In this document: piece by piece, positions 43,632 through 52,926 of the stretch
Layout: every line of letters begins with the position of its first letter
Numbering within the stretch: the stretch's first letter is position 1
Assembly (NCBI GenBank): GCA_964347475.1
Contig: CAYFYY010000003.1
Location: 47,323 to 111,322 of the forward strand
Direction: 5' to 3'
Length of the DNA stretch: 64,000 nt
From: GCA-020356105 sp964347475
GTDB taxonomy: Bacteria; Pseudomonadota; Alphaproteobacteria; UBA8366; JADFVY01
Notes under the pieces: model-generated
Databases searched by the model: none
What the model was told of the DNA's origin: nothing
Seen by the model: only the letters and a program-made list of their open reading frames with translations
Position numbers and translations under genes: made by a program

Positions 43632-45056
43632 ATGACAAATTGGCTGCCCGATTTGACCACTCGTCCGGGCCCGAAGTACCAGGCGATCGCCGCCGCCCTC
43701 GCCGACGATATCGCCGACGGGCGCCTTCAGGCGGGGGAGCGCCTGCCTACCCATCGCGACCTCGCATGGCGGCTCGGCGTGACAGTCGGCACAGTTAGCC
43801 GTGCCTACGCGCTGGCCCGGTCGTGGGGACTCTTGACCGGCGAGGTGGGCCGCGGCACCCGTGTCCTGCCCGTCGGGGAGACGCAAAACACTTCACCCGC
43901 CGAGGCGTTGCTCGGGCGTCCGGTGCCACCGCTGTTTCCCGCGGCCGGGCGCAGCGTCATCGAAATGAGCCGCAACTACCCTGTCGACACGCAGGCCGAC
44001 GCCGCAATCGCGGCCAGCATGTCGCGGCTCGCAAATCCTGCGGTTCTGACTCAGCTTGCCGGATATCAGCCGCCCGGCGGAACCATCGGTCAGCGGCGGG
44101 CCGGCGCCCAGTGGCTCGCCTTTAGCGGCGTCGAGGCAGAGCCGGATTCGCTGGTGGTGACCATCGGCTGCCAGCACGCATTGTGGCTCGCATTCATGGC
44201 GCTGGCGAGGCCCGGCGATACCGTGCTGACGGAAGAGTTGACCTGGCCCGGGGCCCGCCGCCTTGCGGAGCTGCTCGGCCTGCGCATTCGCAACGTTGCC
44301 ATGGACGAGGACGGGCTGCGGCCGGATGCGCTGGACGAGGCGTGCCGTAGCACGCAACCGCGGCTGATCTATACGATTCCCACGCAGCAGAATCCAACCG
44401 CCTGCATCATGTCGGAGTCGCGCCGGCGCGACATTGTCGATATCGCCCGCCGCCATTCCGTGTTCATCGTCGAGGACGGCGTGTTCGAGTTCCTGGTCCC
44501 GGACGCCCCGCCACCGATTGCCGCGCTGGCCCCCGACATCACCGCGCACGCGACCAGCCTGTCAAAGTCCATGTCGCCCGCCCTGCGCACCGGATATCTT
44601 GCCGGTCCCGACGCCATGGTTCCCCGCTTCGCCTCCGCGATCCAGACGACGACGATCATGCCGCCGACGTTCGGGGCCCAGTTGTCGGCTGAACTGATCG
44701 CATCCGGCGCGGCGATCGAGGCGGCAAAAAGACAGCGGCTCATCGCCGCCGAACGCACGCGGACTGCCACACGAATCCTCGGCAGCAGCATGACGCCGGG
44801 GCACGGCAACGCTAGCCAGATCTGGCTCAAATTGCCGGATCACTGGGACAGCCGGACCTTCGCCGCCGAAGCTCTCGCACAAGGTGTCGCGGTCACGCCG
44901 GGTGACGCCTTCTGCGCCGATCCGTCTGCCGCCGACCCGCGCGCCGTCCGCATTTGCCTGTGCGCCGAGGCGAGCGGCGAAAAGGTTGCGGATGGCTTGG
45001 CGGTGGTGGCCCGGCTTATCGCCTCGCACCCGACGGCCTCGACACCAATCGTCTAG
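43632..45056 (+). CDS. MocR-type (PdxR-like) GntR regulator with aminotransferase domain
   Basis: 474 residues from the ATG at 43632. The N-terminal winged helix (about 15-80) contains LPTHRDLAWRLGVTVGTVSRAY. A full-length fold-type I aminotransferase domain follows, with PLP Lys312 in TSLSKSMSPALRTGYLAG and TQQNPTA. Such proteins sense PLP or an amino acid. It is divergent from the PhzF-dehydratase-GNAT cassette, with a perfect palindrome between, so control of that cassette is likely. The effector is unknown. It overlaps thiD convergently by 4 bases. Confidence 0.9.
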   Translation: MTNWLPDLTTRPGPKYQAIAAALADDIADGRLQAGERLPTHRDLAWRLGVTVGTVSRAYALARSWGLLTGEVGRGTRVLPVGETQNTSPAEALLGRPVPPLFPAAGRSVIEMSRNYPVDTQADAAIAASMSRLANPAVLTQLAGYQPPGGTIGQRRAGAQWLAFSGVEAEPDSLVVTIGCQHALWLAFMALARPGDTVLTEELTWPGARRLAELLGLRIRNVAMDEDGLRPDALDEACRSTQPRLIYTIPTQQNPTACIMSESRRRDIVDIARRHSVFIVEDGVFEFLVPDAPPPIAALAPDITAHATSLSKSMSPALRTGYLAGPDAMVPRFASAIQTTTIMPPTFGAQLSAELIASGAAIEAAKRQRLIAAERTRTATRILGSSMTPGHGNASQIWLKLPDHWDSRTFAAEALAQGVAVTPGDAFCADPSAADPRAVRICLCAEASGEKVADGLAVVARLIASHPTASTPIV

Positions 45057-45946
45057 GACTCGCCCTCCGGGTGAAACGGCGCCACGGTGTGGGCATGGTT
45101 CAGCGGACCGTGGCCCTTGCCGTATCCCGGTGCCAGGAGGATCGCCTGCCGGACATAGGCCCGCGCGCGGATGATCGAATCCCGGAGCGTCATGCCCTGT
45201 GCCATCGACACGGCGATCGCCGAGGCGAGGGTGCATCCCGTGCCGTGGGTATGCGGCGTGTCGATGCGTTTATCCTCGAACACCTCGACGCCGTTCTCGT
45301 CGAACAGGACGTCGTAGACCATCTCGCTGTCGCCGTCCCGGAAGTGTCCCCCCTTGATCAGCGTTCGCTGGCAGCCCAGCGTGATCATGACTTCGGCGGC
45401 GTGCTTCATGTCGTCGAGACTGTGAATTTCCATGCCGGTCAGGACCTGGGCTTCCGGGATATTCGGCGTCGCTATGTGGCACTGCAGCAGGAAGTGCTGG
45501 CGCACCATGTGGATGGCGTCGCGGTCGATCAGCGGATGCCCGCCCTTGGCCATCATGACCGGATCGAGGACGATCGGTACATTGGGCGCGAATTCCATGT
45601 AGGTGTAATGGACGGCCTCGATCGCCTCCTCGTTGGGCACCATGCCGATCTTGATCACGTCGGCACCGATGTCCTTCAGCACCAGCCGCATCTGCTTGCC
45701 GATGAATCCGGCCGGCGTCTCCACGATTCCGTTGACGCCCTCGGTGTTCTGCGCAGTCAGGGCCGTCACCGCCGTCATCGCGTAGCCGCCCAGCGCCGTA
45801 ACCGTCTTGATATCCGCCTGGATTCCGGCGCCGCCTCCGGAGTCGGAGCCGGCGACGACCATGACCCGCCCCTGAATCCGCGTCCCGGTCCCCTCCGGCC
45901 GCACCGCCCCCGCGGTTGCCTGGTGCTGCGCCTGATGTTCCGTCAT
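45053..45946 (-). CDS. thiD: Bifunctional HMP kinase / HMP-P kinase
   Basis: A 297-residue ribokinase-fold enzyme that phosphorylates hydroxymethylpyrimidine twice in thiamine synthesis. The substrate motifs are GSDSGGGAGIQADIKT, VLDPVMMAKGG, and the ATP-site loop THGTGCTLASAIAV with the catalytic base Asp/Cys region. About 27 N-terminal residues precede the fold, so the true start may be later. It overlaps glmM by 4 bases and is probably translated with it. Confidence 0.93.
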   Translation of the reverse strand: MTEHQAQHQATAGAVRPEGTGTRIQGRVMVVAGSDSGGGAGIQADIKTVTALGGYAMTAVTALTAQNTEGVNGIVETPAGFIGKQMRLVLKDIGADVIKIGMVPNEEAIEAVHYTYMEFAPNVPIVLDPVMMAKGGHPLIDRDAIHMVRQHFLLQCHIATPNIPEAQVLTGMEIHSLDDMKHAAEVMITLGCQRTLIKGGHFRDGDSEMVYDVLFDENGVEVFEDKRIDTPHTHGTGCTLASAIAVSMAQGMTLRDSIIRARAYVRQAILLAPGYGKGHGPLNHAHTVAPFHPEGES

Positions 45947-47289
45947 GCTCCGGACGCCTGCTCGATCGCGCCGACGATGTCGCGGACGACAGTACCAATC
46001 AGCGCTTCATCGTCACCCTGGGCCATGACCCGGATCACCGGTTCCGTTCCGGACTTCCGTATGACGAGCCGTCCATCCGCACCCAGCAACGACTCGCCAT
46101 CGGCGATCGCCGCGCGGACGAGACGGTCCTCGAGCGGCGCCCCTCCCGAAAATCGCACGTTCTCCTGGATTTGCGGCAGCGAGTCGAACACGCTCAGGAC
46201 CTCGCTTGCCGGTCGATCGCGCAGGACGACGGCGGCCATGGACTGCAGCGCCGCGATAAGGCCATCGCCTGTTGTCCCGTAGTCGGACAGGATGATATGT
46301 CCCGACTGTTCGCCGCCGACGTTATACGACCCCGAACGCATGAGCTCGACGACGTATCGGTCGCCGACGGCGGCCCGCACGAGATCCAGCCCCATGCGCC
46401 CGAGATACCGCTCGAACCCGAGGTTGGACATGACCGTGGCGACGACGCCACCGCCCTGCAGGCGCCCCGCGGCCTGCCAGTCGGTGGCGATCAAGGCCAT
46501 GAGCTGGTCGCCATCTATGATCCGACCGTTCTCGTCGGCGATGATGAGGCGGTCCGCATCGCCATCGAACGCGATACCCAGGTCCGCGCCGGAGGCGACG
46601 ACACGCTCCGAAATGGTATCCGGCACGGTGGCGCCGCAGTTGCGATTGATGTTGGTGCCGTCCGGCGACACGCCAACGGGCAGAACATCGGCGCCCAGCT
46701 CCCACAGCACCGTCGGCGCGACCTTGTAGGCGGCGCCGTTCGCGCAATCGACGACGATCCGCAGCCCGTCGAGCCGCAGGCCGCGGGGGAAGGTCTGCTT
46801 GACGTATTCGATATAGCGCCCCTGCGCATCGTCGAGCCGGCGGGCCCGTCCGAGATCGGCTGGCTCTGCCGGTGTCAGCGATTCATCGTCCATCAGCCGC
46901 TCGATTTCCAGCTCCTCGTCGTCGGATAGCTTGTAACCGTCGGGGCCGAACAACTTGATTCCATTGTCAAAATAGGGATTGTGGGAGGCCGAGATGACAA
47001 CACCGAGATCGGCGCGCAGCGATCGCGTCAGGACGGCGAGTGCCGGTGTCGGCAACGGGCCGACCAGGACCACGTCCATGCCCATCGACACGAACCCGGC
47101 CGTCAACGCGGGTTCCAACATATAGCCGGACAGCCGGGTGTCCTTGCCGATGACGACGAGGTGACGATGATCGCCACGCCGAAAGCGATGGCCGACGGCA
47201 ACCGCCAACCGCAACACGGTCTGCGGCGTAATCGGCTCCGTATTGGCGAGACCCCGCACGCCGTCGGTCCCGAACAGCTTTCGCGCCAT
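45943..47289 (-). CDS. glmM: Phosphoglucosamine mutase
   Basis: 448 residues from MARKLFGTDGVRG; the frame starts earlier, but the family begins here. The phospho-serine is Ser102 in VISASHNPYFDNGIK, the metal loop is FDGDADRL, and the sugar loop is GEQSGHI. It interconverts GlcN-6-P and GlcN-1-P, between GlmS and GlmU. It is downstream of ftsH but separated by 285 bases with two hairpins, so it may have its own promoter. It overlaps thiD. Confidence 0.95.
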   Translation of the reverse strand: MARKLFGTDGVRGLANTEPITPQTVLRLAVAVGHRFRRGDHRHLVVIGKDTRLSGYMLEPALTAGFVSMGMDVVLVGPLPTPALAVLTRSLRADLGVVISASHNPYFDNGIKLFGPDGYKLSDDEELEIERLMDDESLTPAEPADLGRARRLDDAQGRYIEYVKQTFPRGLRLDGLRIVVDCANGAAYKVAPTVLWELGADVLPVGVSPDGTNINRNCGATVPDTISERVVASGADLGIAFDGDADRLIIADENGRIIDGDQLMALIATDWQAAGRLQGGGVVATVMSNLGFERYLGRMGLDLVRAAVGDRYVVELMRSGSYNVGGEQSGHIILSDYGTTGDGLIAALQSMAAVVLRDRPASEVLSVFDSLPQIQENVRFSGGAPLEDRLVRAAIADGESLLGADGRLVIRKSGTEPVIRVMAQGDDEALIGTVVRDIVGAIEQASGA

Positions 47290-47422
47290 ATGTACCCCGT
47301 ATCCCGTCCGCGTTCCGGTTTGCACCCGCTGCAGCCGGTCCTTCGGATAGGTTATTTAAGGCAATCCTCGTGAACAGACAATTAATACGAAAGAAAAACC
47401 TGTCGAGCGGCGTCGGCCGGCG

Positions 47423-47457
47423 AAAGTCGCCGATAAACGTTTTCGATCGGCGACTTT
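47423..47457. terminator. Perfect 12-bp inverted repeat, terminator-like
   Basis: AAAGTCGCCGAT / ATCGGCGACTTT with an 11-base loop, in the 285-base gap between glmM and ftsH. The A run at one end and T run at the other make it terminator-like in either direction. It could also be an operator of glmM. Confidence 0.5.
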
Positions 47458-47519
47458 ACGTATTCCTGCCGACGCATGTGCCGGCGGCTCCGCCGCATTG
47501 CCGGGCAGGCACGGACCAC

Positions 47520-47548
47520 GGGCCGCCATGACAGTCTCGTGGCGGCCC
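47520..47548 (-). terminator. GC-rich hairpin after ftsH
   Basis: A 9-bp stem GGGCCGCCA / TGGCGGCCC with an 11-base loop, 27 bases beyond the ftsH stop. There is no clear T run, so termination is uncertain. Confidence 0.45.
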
Positions 47549-47574
47549 GGCATTGCTTGCGCTGGTCCGGACGT

Positions 47575-49494
47575 TCAGCTCTCCGGCTGCGGCTTCGGAT
47601 TGGGTTCGATCCCCACCTTGCCGGCGCTTGGTACGGAAGATTTGGCGCCGGCTGGCGGCACGTTCTCATCCTCGGGCCGCACGATCGACTCGCCGCGCAC
47701 GACCGCCTGGATCTCTTCACCGGTCAGGGTCTCGTATTCCAGCAGCGCCTCGGCCACCGCCACCAATTCCTTCTTGTTTTCCTTGAGGATTTTCTCGCAG
47801 GCCGAATAGGCCTCATCGACAATGCGGCGCACCTCCTCGTCAATCAGCTTGGCGGTGGCGTTCGACACGTTCTTGGTCTGCGTCACCGAGTGGCCGAGGA
47901 AGATCTCTTCCTGATCCTCGTTGTAGCGCAGCGGGCCGAGCTTGTCGCTCATCCCCCAGACGGTGACCATACTGCGGGCCGTGCGCGTGGCCTGCGAGAT
48001 GTCGCCCGAGGCACCGGTCGTAACCTTGTCGTAACCGAAGATCATTTGCTCGGCGATCCGCCCCCCCATCGCAACGACGAGGTTGGCATGAAGCTTGTCC
48101 CGCGCCATCGAATACTCGTCCCGCTCCGGCAGCCGCATGACCATGCCGAGCGCCCGCCCTCGAGGGATGATGGTCGCCTTGTGAATCGGATCAGATGCCG
48201 GCGAATGCAGTGCCGCGACCGCATGCCCGGCCTCGTGATAGGCGGTGAGGCGCTTTTCCTCGTCGGTCATCACCATGGAGCGCCGCTCGGTGCCCATCAT
48301 CACCTTGTCCTTGGCGTCCTCCAGGTCCTGCATGGTCACGACGCGGCGGTTCTTGCGCGCCGCCAGCAGGGCGGCCTCGTTTACGAGGTTGGCGAGATCG
48401 GCGCCGGAGAAGCCGGGCGTGCCGCGGGCGATCGTCCGGGGATTCACATCGGGGGCCAGCGGCACCTTGCGAAGATGCACCTTCAGGATTTTCTCGCGCC
48501 CGAGGATATCTGGGTTGGGCACCACGACCTGCCGGTCGAATCGTCCGGGTCGCAGCAGCGCCGGATCGAGAACGTCGGGCCGGTTGGTGGCCGCGATCAG
48601 GATCACGCCTTCATTGGCCTCGAATCCGTCCATCTCGACCAGAAGCTGGTTCAGCGTCTGCTCACGCTCGTCATTACCGCCGCCGAGGCCCGCACCGCGA
48701 TGCCGGCCGACCGCATCGATTTCATCGATGAAGATGATGCAGGGCGCGTTCTTCTTGCCCTGCTCGAACATGTCGCGCACCCGCGACGCGCCGACGCCGA
48801 CGAACATTTCGACGAAATCGGAGCCCGAAATCGTGAAAAACGGCACGTTCGCCTCGCCCGCGATCGCCCGCGCCAGAAGCGTCTTGCCGGTCCCGGGCGG
48901 ACCAACCAGCAGACAGCCCTTCGGGATTTTTCCGCCGAGCCGCTGGAATTTCTGCGGGTCGCGCAGGAAATCGACGACCTCCTCCAGCTCGACTTTCGCC
49001 TCGTCGATGCCGGCGACGTCGTCGAAGGTGACCCGGCCGAACTTCTCCGTGAGCAACTTGGCGCGCGACTTCCCGAAACCCATGGCCTTGCCGCCACCGC
49101 CCTGCATCTGGCGCATGAAGAAGATCCAGACCCCGATCAGCAACAGGAACGGGAACCAGGACAACACAACATCGAAGAGCGAGCGCGATCCATCGTCGCT
49201 CTCCTCGACCTTGAAATGAACACCGCTTTCCCGCAGCAGGGGTATCAGTCCGGAATCGGCTTCCGGGGCCCTGGTGAAGAATTCCTGCTGACCGTCCTTG
49301 TAGTGGCCGCTGATCCGGCTGCCCTCGATGACGACGTTATTGACGTTGCCGCCCTCGACTTCCGCAATGAAGTCGGAATAGGCGATCTCGCTGTCGGCCT
49401 TGTGCCCAGGGTTTTCGCCCAGCACGCTGTACAGCGCCACCAGGAGGACGATTATGATGACCCAGACTGCCAGATTTCGACTGAACAAGTTCAA
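47575..49494 (-). CDS. ftsH: ATP-dependent zinc metalloprotease FtsH
   Basis: A 639-residue inner-membrane AAA+ protease that degrades unfolded membrane and regulatory proteins. A TTG start at 49494 with AAAAGGA gives the conserved N-terminus NLFSRNLAVW; the open frame reaches a GTG at 49536. Transmembrane helices are about 9-26 and 110-127, Walker A is GPPGTGKT at 198-205, Walker B is IIFIDEID, and the zinc site is HEAGH at 420-424. It is 91 bases after tilS. The Asp/Glu third ligand is not checked. Confidence 0.95.
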   Translation of the reverse strand: MNLFSRNLAVWVIIIVLLVALYSVLGENPGHKADSEIAYSDFIAEVEGGNVNNVVIEGSRISGHYKDGQQEFFTRAPEADSGLIPLLRESGVHFKVEESDDGSRSLFDVVLSWFPFLLLIGVWIFFMRQMQGGGGKAMGFGKSRAKLLTEKFGRVTFDDVAGIDEAKVELEEVVDFLRDPQKFQRLGGKIPKGCLLVGPPGTGKTLLARAIAGEANVPFFTISGSDFVEMFVGVGASRVRDMFEQGKKNAPCIIFIDEIDAVGRHRGAGLGGGNDEREQTLNQLLVEMDGFEANEGVILIAATNRPDVLDPALLRPGRFDRQVVVPNPDILGREKILKVHLRKVPLAPDVNPRTIARGTPGFSGADLANLVNEAALLAARKNRRVVTMQDLEDAKDKVMMGTERRSMVMTDEEKRLTAYHEAGHAVAALHSPASDPIHKATIIPRGRALGMVMRLPERDEYSMARDKLHANLVVAMGGRIAEQMIFGYDKVTTGASGDISQATRTARSMVTVWGMSDKLGPLRYNEDQEEIFLGHSVTQTKNVSNATAKLIDEEVRRIVDEAYSACEKILKENKKELVAVAEALLEYETLTGEEIQAVVRGESIVRPEDENVPPAGAKSSVPSAGKVGIEPNPKPQPES

Positions 49495-49585
49495 TTTGGA
49501 AATCCTTTTGTGTGCCGGTTCGTTTCCACCCTGCACCGCCCCGGCTTGGCAATGCTAAGTATTGTAGAATAACGGAAATCGGTGG

Positions 49586-50935
49586 TCACGGAAACCCCGT
49601 CAACGAATCGAAAGCAGCCGCGCTCAGCGGCCGCGTCGGCAGGAAAGCGATTGCGCCAGCCGCCGCTGCCCCTGATTCGTCGCGTGCCCATCGGTAACTC
49701 AAGTGGGGTACGGCGATCACCTCGTCAAGGGCCCAGACCGCCGGCAACGACCGGCGGACATCCGCCGGCAGGCCAGTCCTGTTCAGCTCGGAGCGCGCGC
49801 ACACGAGTTGGGCCCAGCCGGCCTGGCCGAGCCGGTCAATCCGGCATTCGCCGGGCAGCGGGTCGCCCACCAGGTGAAGCCGGAACCGCCCGTCCCAGAC
49901 AACACCGTCCAGCGCCGCGACAGGATCGTGAATAGCCGCCGCCTCGCGGCAGATGATGACGCTGTCACTGCGGCGGAGGATGCGGCACCCCGCCAGGGTC
50001 CGGCCCGTCCCGGCGGATGGCTCGTCGACAAGCCATCGGTACAGCCTCTCCAGGCGCTCGAGGCGGGGACCATACGTGCTGCCACCGACACATGCGAGCA
50101 ATCGCGACAGGGCGCGGAGCGCCACCTCCTCGGACGCGGTGCACAGCTGCGCCGGCGCCACTGCCGCAAAGCCTTCCGGATAGATCGCGGCGGCCCGCGC
50201 GAGCAGGGCCGTCGCCGCCGCATCGAGTGTCGCGCGGGCGCGCGCCATACGGTGGGCTGTTGCCGCCAGGCGCGAGGGGGTCAGGCCCTCGGCTTCCAGG
50301 GCCGGTTGCAGGGCGCGCATGCGGACGCGGGCAAACGCAGGGTCTTCGTTGGACGGATCGGCGACATATGGTCGCCCGGCCTCCTGCACAAACGCGCGCA
50401 GCCGTGCCCTAGGAATATCGAGCAAGGGCCGCAACAGACGGACATCCTCGGTTTCACGGACGGGAGCCATTGCAGCCAGCCCGTCGACACCGCTGCCACG
50501 TGCCAGGCGAAGCAAGAGCGTTTCTGCCTGATCCTCCCGGTGATGGCCCAGCAGCAGGTGGAGGATACCTGCCCGGCGACACCATTGTCCCATCAGCGCG
50601 TAGCGCGCATGCCGTGCCGACGCCTGCCTGTCGATTGCCGGCGGCGGCCCCGGACACGTCAGCACCACCGCCTCGATGCCGGCGGCCGCGAGCCATCCGC
50701 GGACGGTCTCGGCCTCTTGCGCGGAGCCGGCCCGCATGCCGTGGTCGACCACCAGGGCCGCAGCCGTGCCACCACGCGATCGCGCCCAGCGATGCCCGAG
50801 CAGCGCCAGGGTCATGCTGTCCGGGCCACCGGAACAGGCGATTGCGATGTGCGGGGCCACCTCGAACGGGCCAAGCGCGGCCATGCCCACAGCGAACTCG
50901 GCAGGCGTTACAGCGTCATGCGCCGGAATCACCAT
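49586..50935 (-). CDS. tilS: tRNA(Ile)-lysidine synthetase
   Basis: A 449-residue N-type ATP pyrophosphatase that adds lysine to C34 of tRNA-Ile(CAU). The P-loop is SGGPDSMTLALL at residues 35-46, preceded by IAIACS, and the HHREDQAETLLLRLARGSG lysine/ATP region follows. The C-terminal half is less conserved, as usual. It begins 1 base after the cpoB stop. The family's essential role is known; nothing in the sequence departs from it. Confidence 0.93.
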   Translation of the reverse strand: MVIPAHDAVTPAEFAVGMAALGPFEVAPHIAIACSGGPDSMTLALLGHRWARSRGGTAAALVVDHGMRAGSAQEAETVRGWLAAAGIEAVVLTCPGPPPAIDRQASARHARYALMGQWCRRAGILHLLLGHHREDQAETLLLRLARGSGVDGLAAMAPVRETEDVRLLRPLLDIPRARLRAFVQEAGRPYVADPSNEDPAFARVRMRALQPALEAEGLTPSRLAATAHRMARARATLDAAATALLARAAAIYPEGFAAVAPAQLCTASEEVALRALSRLLACVGGSTYGPRLERLERLYRWLVDEPSAGTGRTLAGCRILRRSDSVIICREAAAIHDPVAALDGVVWDGRFRLHLVGDPLPGECRIDRLGQAGWAQLVCARSELNRTGLPADVRRSLPAVWALDEVIAVPHLSYRWARDESGAAAAGAIAFLPTRPLSAAAFDSLTGFP

Positions 50936-50936
50936 G

Positions 50937-51902
50937 TCACGTACAGTTGAGCTTCCTCTGCTCTGCCTTTGCCGCCTTGGTGATCCGCACCGGCGCCTTG
51001 GGGAAGGTCTCGAGCAGCTTCCTGAACGTCTTGCAGGCGTTGTCGGAATCGCCGTAGGCAGCCAGGGACATCCCCAGCTTCAAAAGATTGTCCGGCGCCT
51101 TGGAGCCGGTCGGATATTTCTGATACCCGTCCAGGAAGACCTTGGCGGCGGTCTTGTATTCCTTTTGCACATAGTGCGTCTCGCCCAGCCAATATATCGC
51201 ATTCCCGGCCAGCGGGTGATCCGGGTTCTTGTCGAGGAACGATTCCAGCGCAACACCGGCGCTACCGTAGTCACGCTTCTTCAACAGGTCGAAGGCGAAA
51301 TCGTACTGTTCGCGCGGCGGGGCATCCTCCGGAAACGCGATCGCCGGCGATGGCGCGGTCGGCGATCGGCCAGCCGTCGTGCCAACTCCGCCCAGGGCCG
51401 ATAAGTCGCGATCCCTGGCCGGTACCGGTGCCGCTCCGTCCCCGAGCGCGCTTTCGATCTGTTGCAGGCGGATCTCGAGATCATCGGCCATGCGGTCGAA
51501 ACGCTGCTCCAGCACCGAAATGCGGTGCTGGATCTCTTCGACCCGGCCGTTCATTGCACGCAGCTGCTCCTGCATCTTGGTGATCTGCAGCTGCATCCGC
51601 GCCGCAACATCCGCGCCGATGGCCTCACCACCGCCCGATGACGCGGCGCCGGATGCCGCGCCACCCCGGTAAACGTAACTCTGCAGGTCGTTCAGCTCTT
51701 TCTGCAGCCGTTCGACCTTGCGCAGCAGGTTCGAATCCTGGGCCTGTGCCTGAGCCACAACGGGAAGCATGAGAACTCCGACAATCAGGACGGCGATGAG
51801 AATCGCCGCTGCCCGACCGAACCCGCCGGTGCGGAGCCCGTTCTGAAGGTTCGCAGCTGTCGCGCCAACGCGCACGCCGCGGAAATGAGTGTGCAGGATC
51901 AT
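50937..51902 (-). CDS. cpoB: Tol-Pal system protein CpoB (YbgF)
   Basis: 321 residues with an export signal. The long start to QAQAQDSNLL has a hydrophobic run AAAILIAVLIVGVLML, so the ATG may be further downstream. A coiled coil follows (QLQITKMQEQLRAMNGRVEE and onward), then TPR units in the C-terminal third (YDFAFDLLKKRDYGSAGVAL, AIYWLGETHYVQKEYKTAAK). It links Tol activity to PBP1B peptidoglycan synthesis. It is cotranscribed with pal and tilS. Confidence 0.9.
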   Translation of the reverse strand: MILHTHFRGVRVGATAANLQNGLRTGGFGRAAAILIAVLIVGVLMLPVVAQAQAQDSNLLRKVERLQKELNDLQSYVYRGGAASGAASSGGGEAIGADVAARMQLQITKMQEQLRAMNGRVEEIQHRISVLEQRFDRMADDLEIRLQQIESALGDGAAPVPARDRDLSALGGVGTTAGRSPTAPSPAIAFPEDAPPREQYDFAFDLLKKRDYGSAGVALESFLDKNPDHPLAGNAIYWLGETHYVQKEYKTAAKVFLDGYQKYPTGSKAPDNLLKLGMSLAAYGDSDNACKTFRKLLETFPKAPVRITKAAKAEQRKLNCT

Positions 51903-51961
51903 GTGCCAAACCTATGCATCATCTTCGGCAAGAATATGGCGCTGCCATGTCCCCGAAGCAA

Positions 51962-51994
51962 CAAGCGGCCCCGGCCGGAAGCCGGAGCCGCTTG
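51962..51994 (-). terminator. Hairpin between pal copy 1 and cpoB
   Basis: CAAGCGG-CC-CCGGC / GCCGG-AG-CCGCTTG, 7+5 pairs around a 2x2 internal loop. There is no T run on the minus strand, so it is an attenuator at best. Confidence 0.4.
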
Positions 51995-52012
51995 CGCAAA
52001 GATTTCGCTCAA

Positions 52013-52394
52013 ATCAGGACAGTTCGCCTGACCTCACGACCATGACGGCGCGCCGGTTCTGCGCCCAGGCCGCCTCGTTCGAGCCGAGCACCGCGGGACG
52101 CTCCTTGCCGTAGCTGACCGTCTCCATGCGGCCGCCGCGAACGCCCATGCTCTCCAGATACTGCCTGGCCGATGCCGCGCGGCGCTCGCCGAGCGCAAGG
52201 TTGTACTCGCGCGTGCCGCGCTCGTCGCAGTGGCCTTCGATCGTGACCGTGATGGCGCCGTTGGTGTTCAGCCAGTCGGCCTGCCGGTTCAGGGTGTCGA
52301 TCGCATCCGGACGCAGATCCGACTTGTCGAAGTCGAAGAAGATCCGGTCGCCGACATTGATCACCAGGTCCTCCTGCGCCGATATCATCGGCGC
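52013..52394. repeat. Repeat unit A (3' part of pal copy 1)
   Basis: By eye it is identical over 382 bases to 52545-52926 except one base (T at 52383, C at 52915). It covers the OmpA-like domain and the stop codon. Confidence 0.9.
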
Positions 52395-52514
52395 GGTCTC
52401 GGGCGGCGGCGCGATCGCACCGCCCTGATCCGTGTCGTCGATATCGTCCTGCGGACTGGGACAACCAGCCACGAGAACAAGGGCGGCCATCAGGCCAAGT
52501 AGTTTGAAGCGCAT
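52014..52514 (-). CDS. pal: Peptidoglycan-associated lipoprotein, copy 1
   Basis: 166 residues from the ATG at 52514 (GGGG leader); TTG at 52520 is unlikely. The lipobox is LVAGC (MRFKLLGLMAALVLVAGCP). An Asp/Gly-rich linker (QDDIDDTDQGGAIAPPPETA) leads to the OmpA-like domain, with NVGDRIFFDFDKSDLRPDAI and GHCDERGTREYN, which binds diaminopimelate. It anchors the outer membrane to the wall and TolB. The mature C-terminal half is identical in amino acids to copy 2, but the linker differs. Confidence 0.93.
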   Translation of the reverse strand: MRFKLLGLMAALVLVAGCPSPQDDIDDTDQGGAIAPPPETAPMISAQEDLVINVGDRIFFDFDKSDLRPDAIDTLNRQADWLNTNGAITVTIEGHCDERGTREYNLALGERRAASARQYLESMGVRGGRMETVSYGKERPAVLGSNEAAWAQNRRAVMVVRSGELS

Positions 52515-52544
52515 CTGCAAACCCCTTTTTCGGGTTGGTGGGAT

Positions 52545-52926
52545 ATCAGGACAGTTCGCCTGACCTCACGACCATGACGGCGCGCCGGTTCTGCGCCCAG
52601 GCCGCCTCGTTCGAGCCGAGCACCGCGGGACGCTCCTTGCCGTAGCTGACCGTCTCCATGCGGCCGCCGCGAACGCCCATGCTCTCCAGATACTGCCTGG
52701 CCGATGCCGCGCGGCGCTCGCCGAGCGCAAGGTTGTACTCGCGCGTGCCGCGCTCGTCGCAGTGGCCTTCGATCGTGACCGTGATGGCGCCGTTGGTGTT
52801 CAGCCAGTCGGCCTGCCGGTTCAGGGTGTCGATCGCATCCGGACGCAGATCCGACTTGTCGAAGTCGAAGAAGATCCGGTCGCCGACATTGATCACCAGG
52901 TCCTCCTGCGCCGACATCATCGGCGC
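52545..52926. repeat. Repeat unit B (3' part of pal copy 2)
   Basis: The second copy of the 382-base block at 52013-52394, offset by 532 bases, with one mismatch. Confidence 0.9.
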
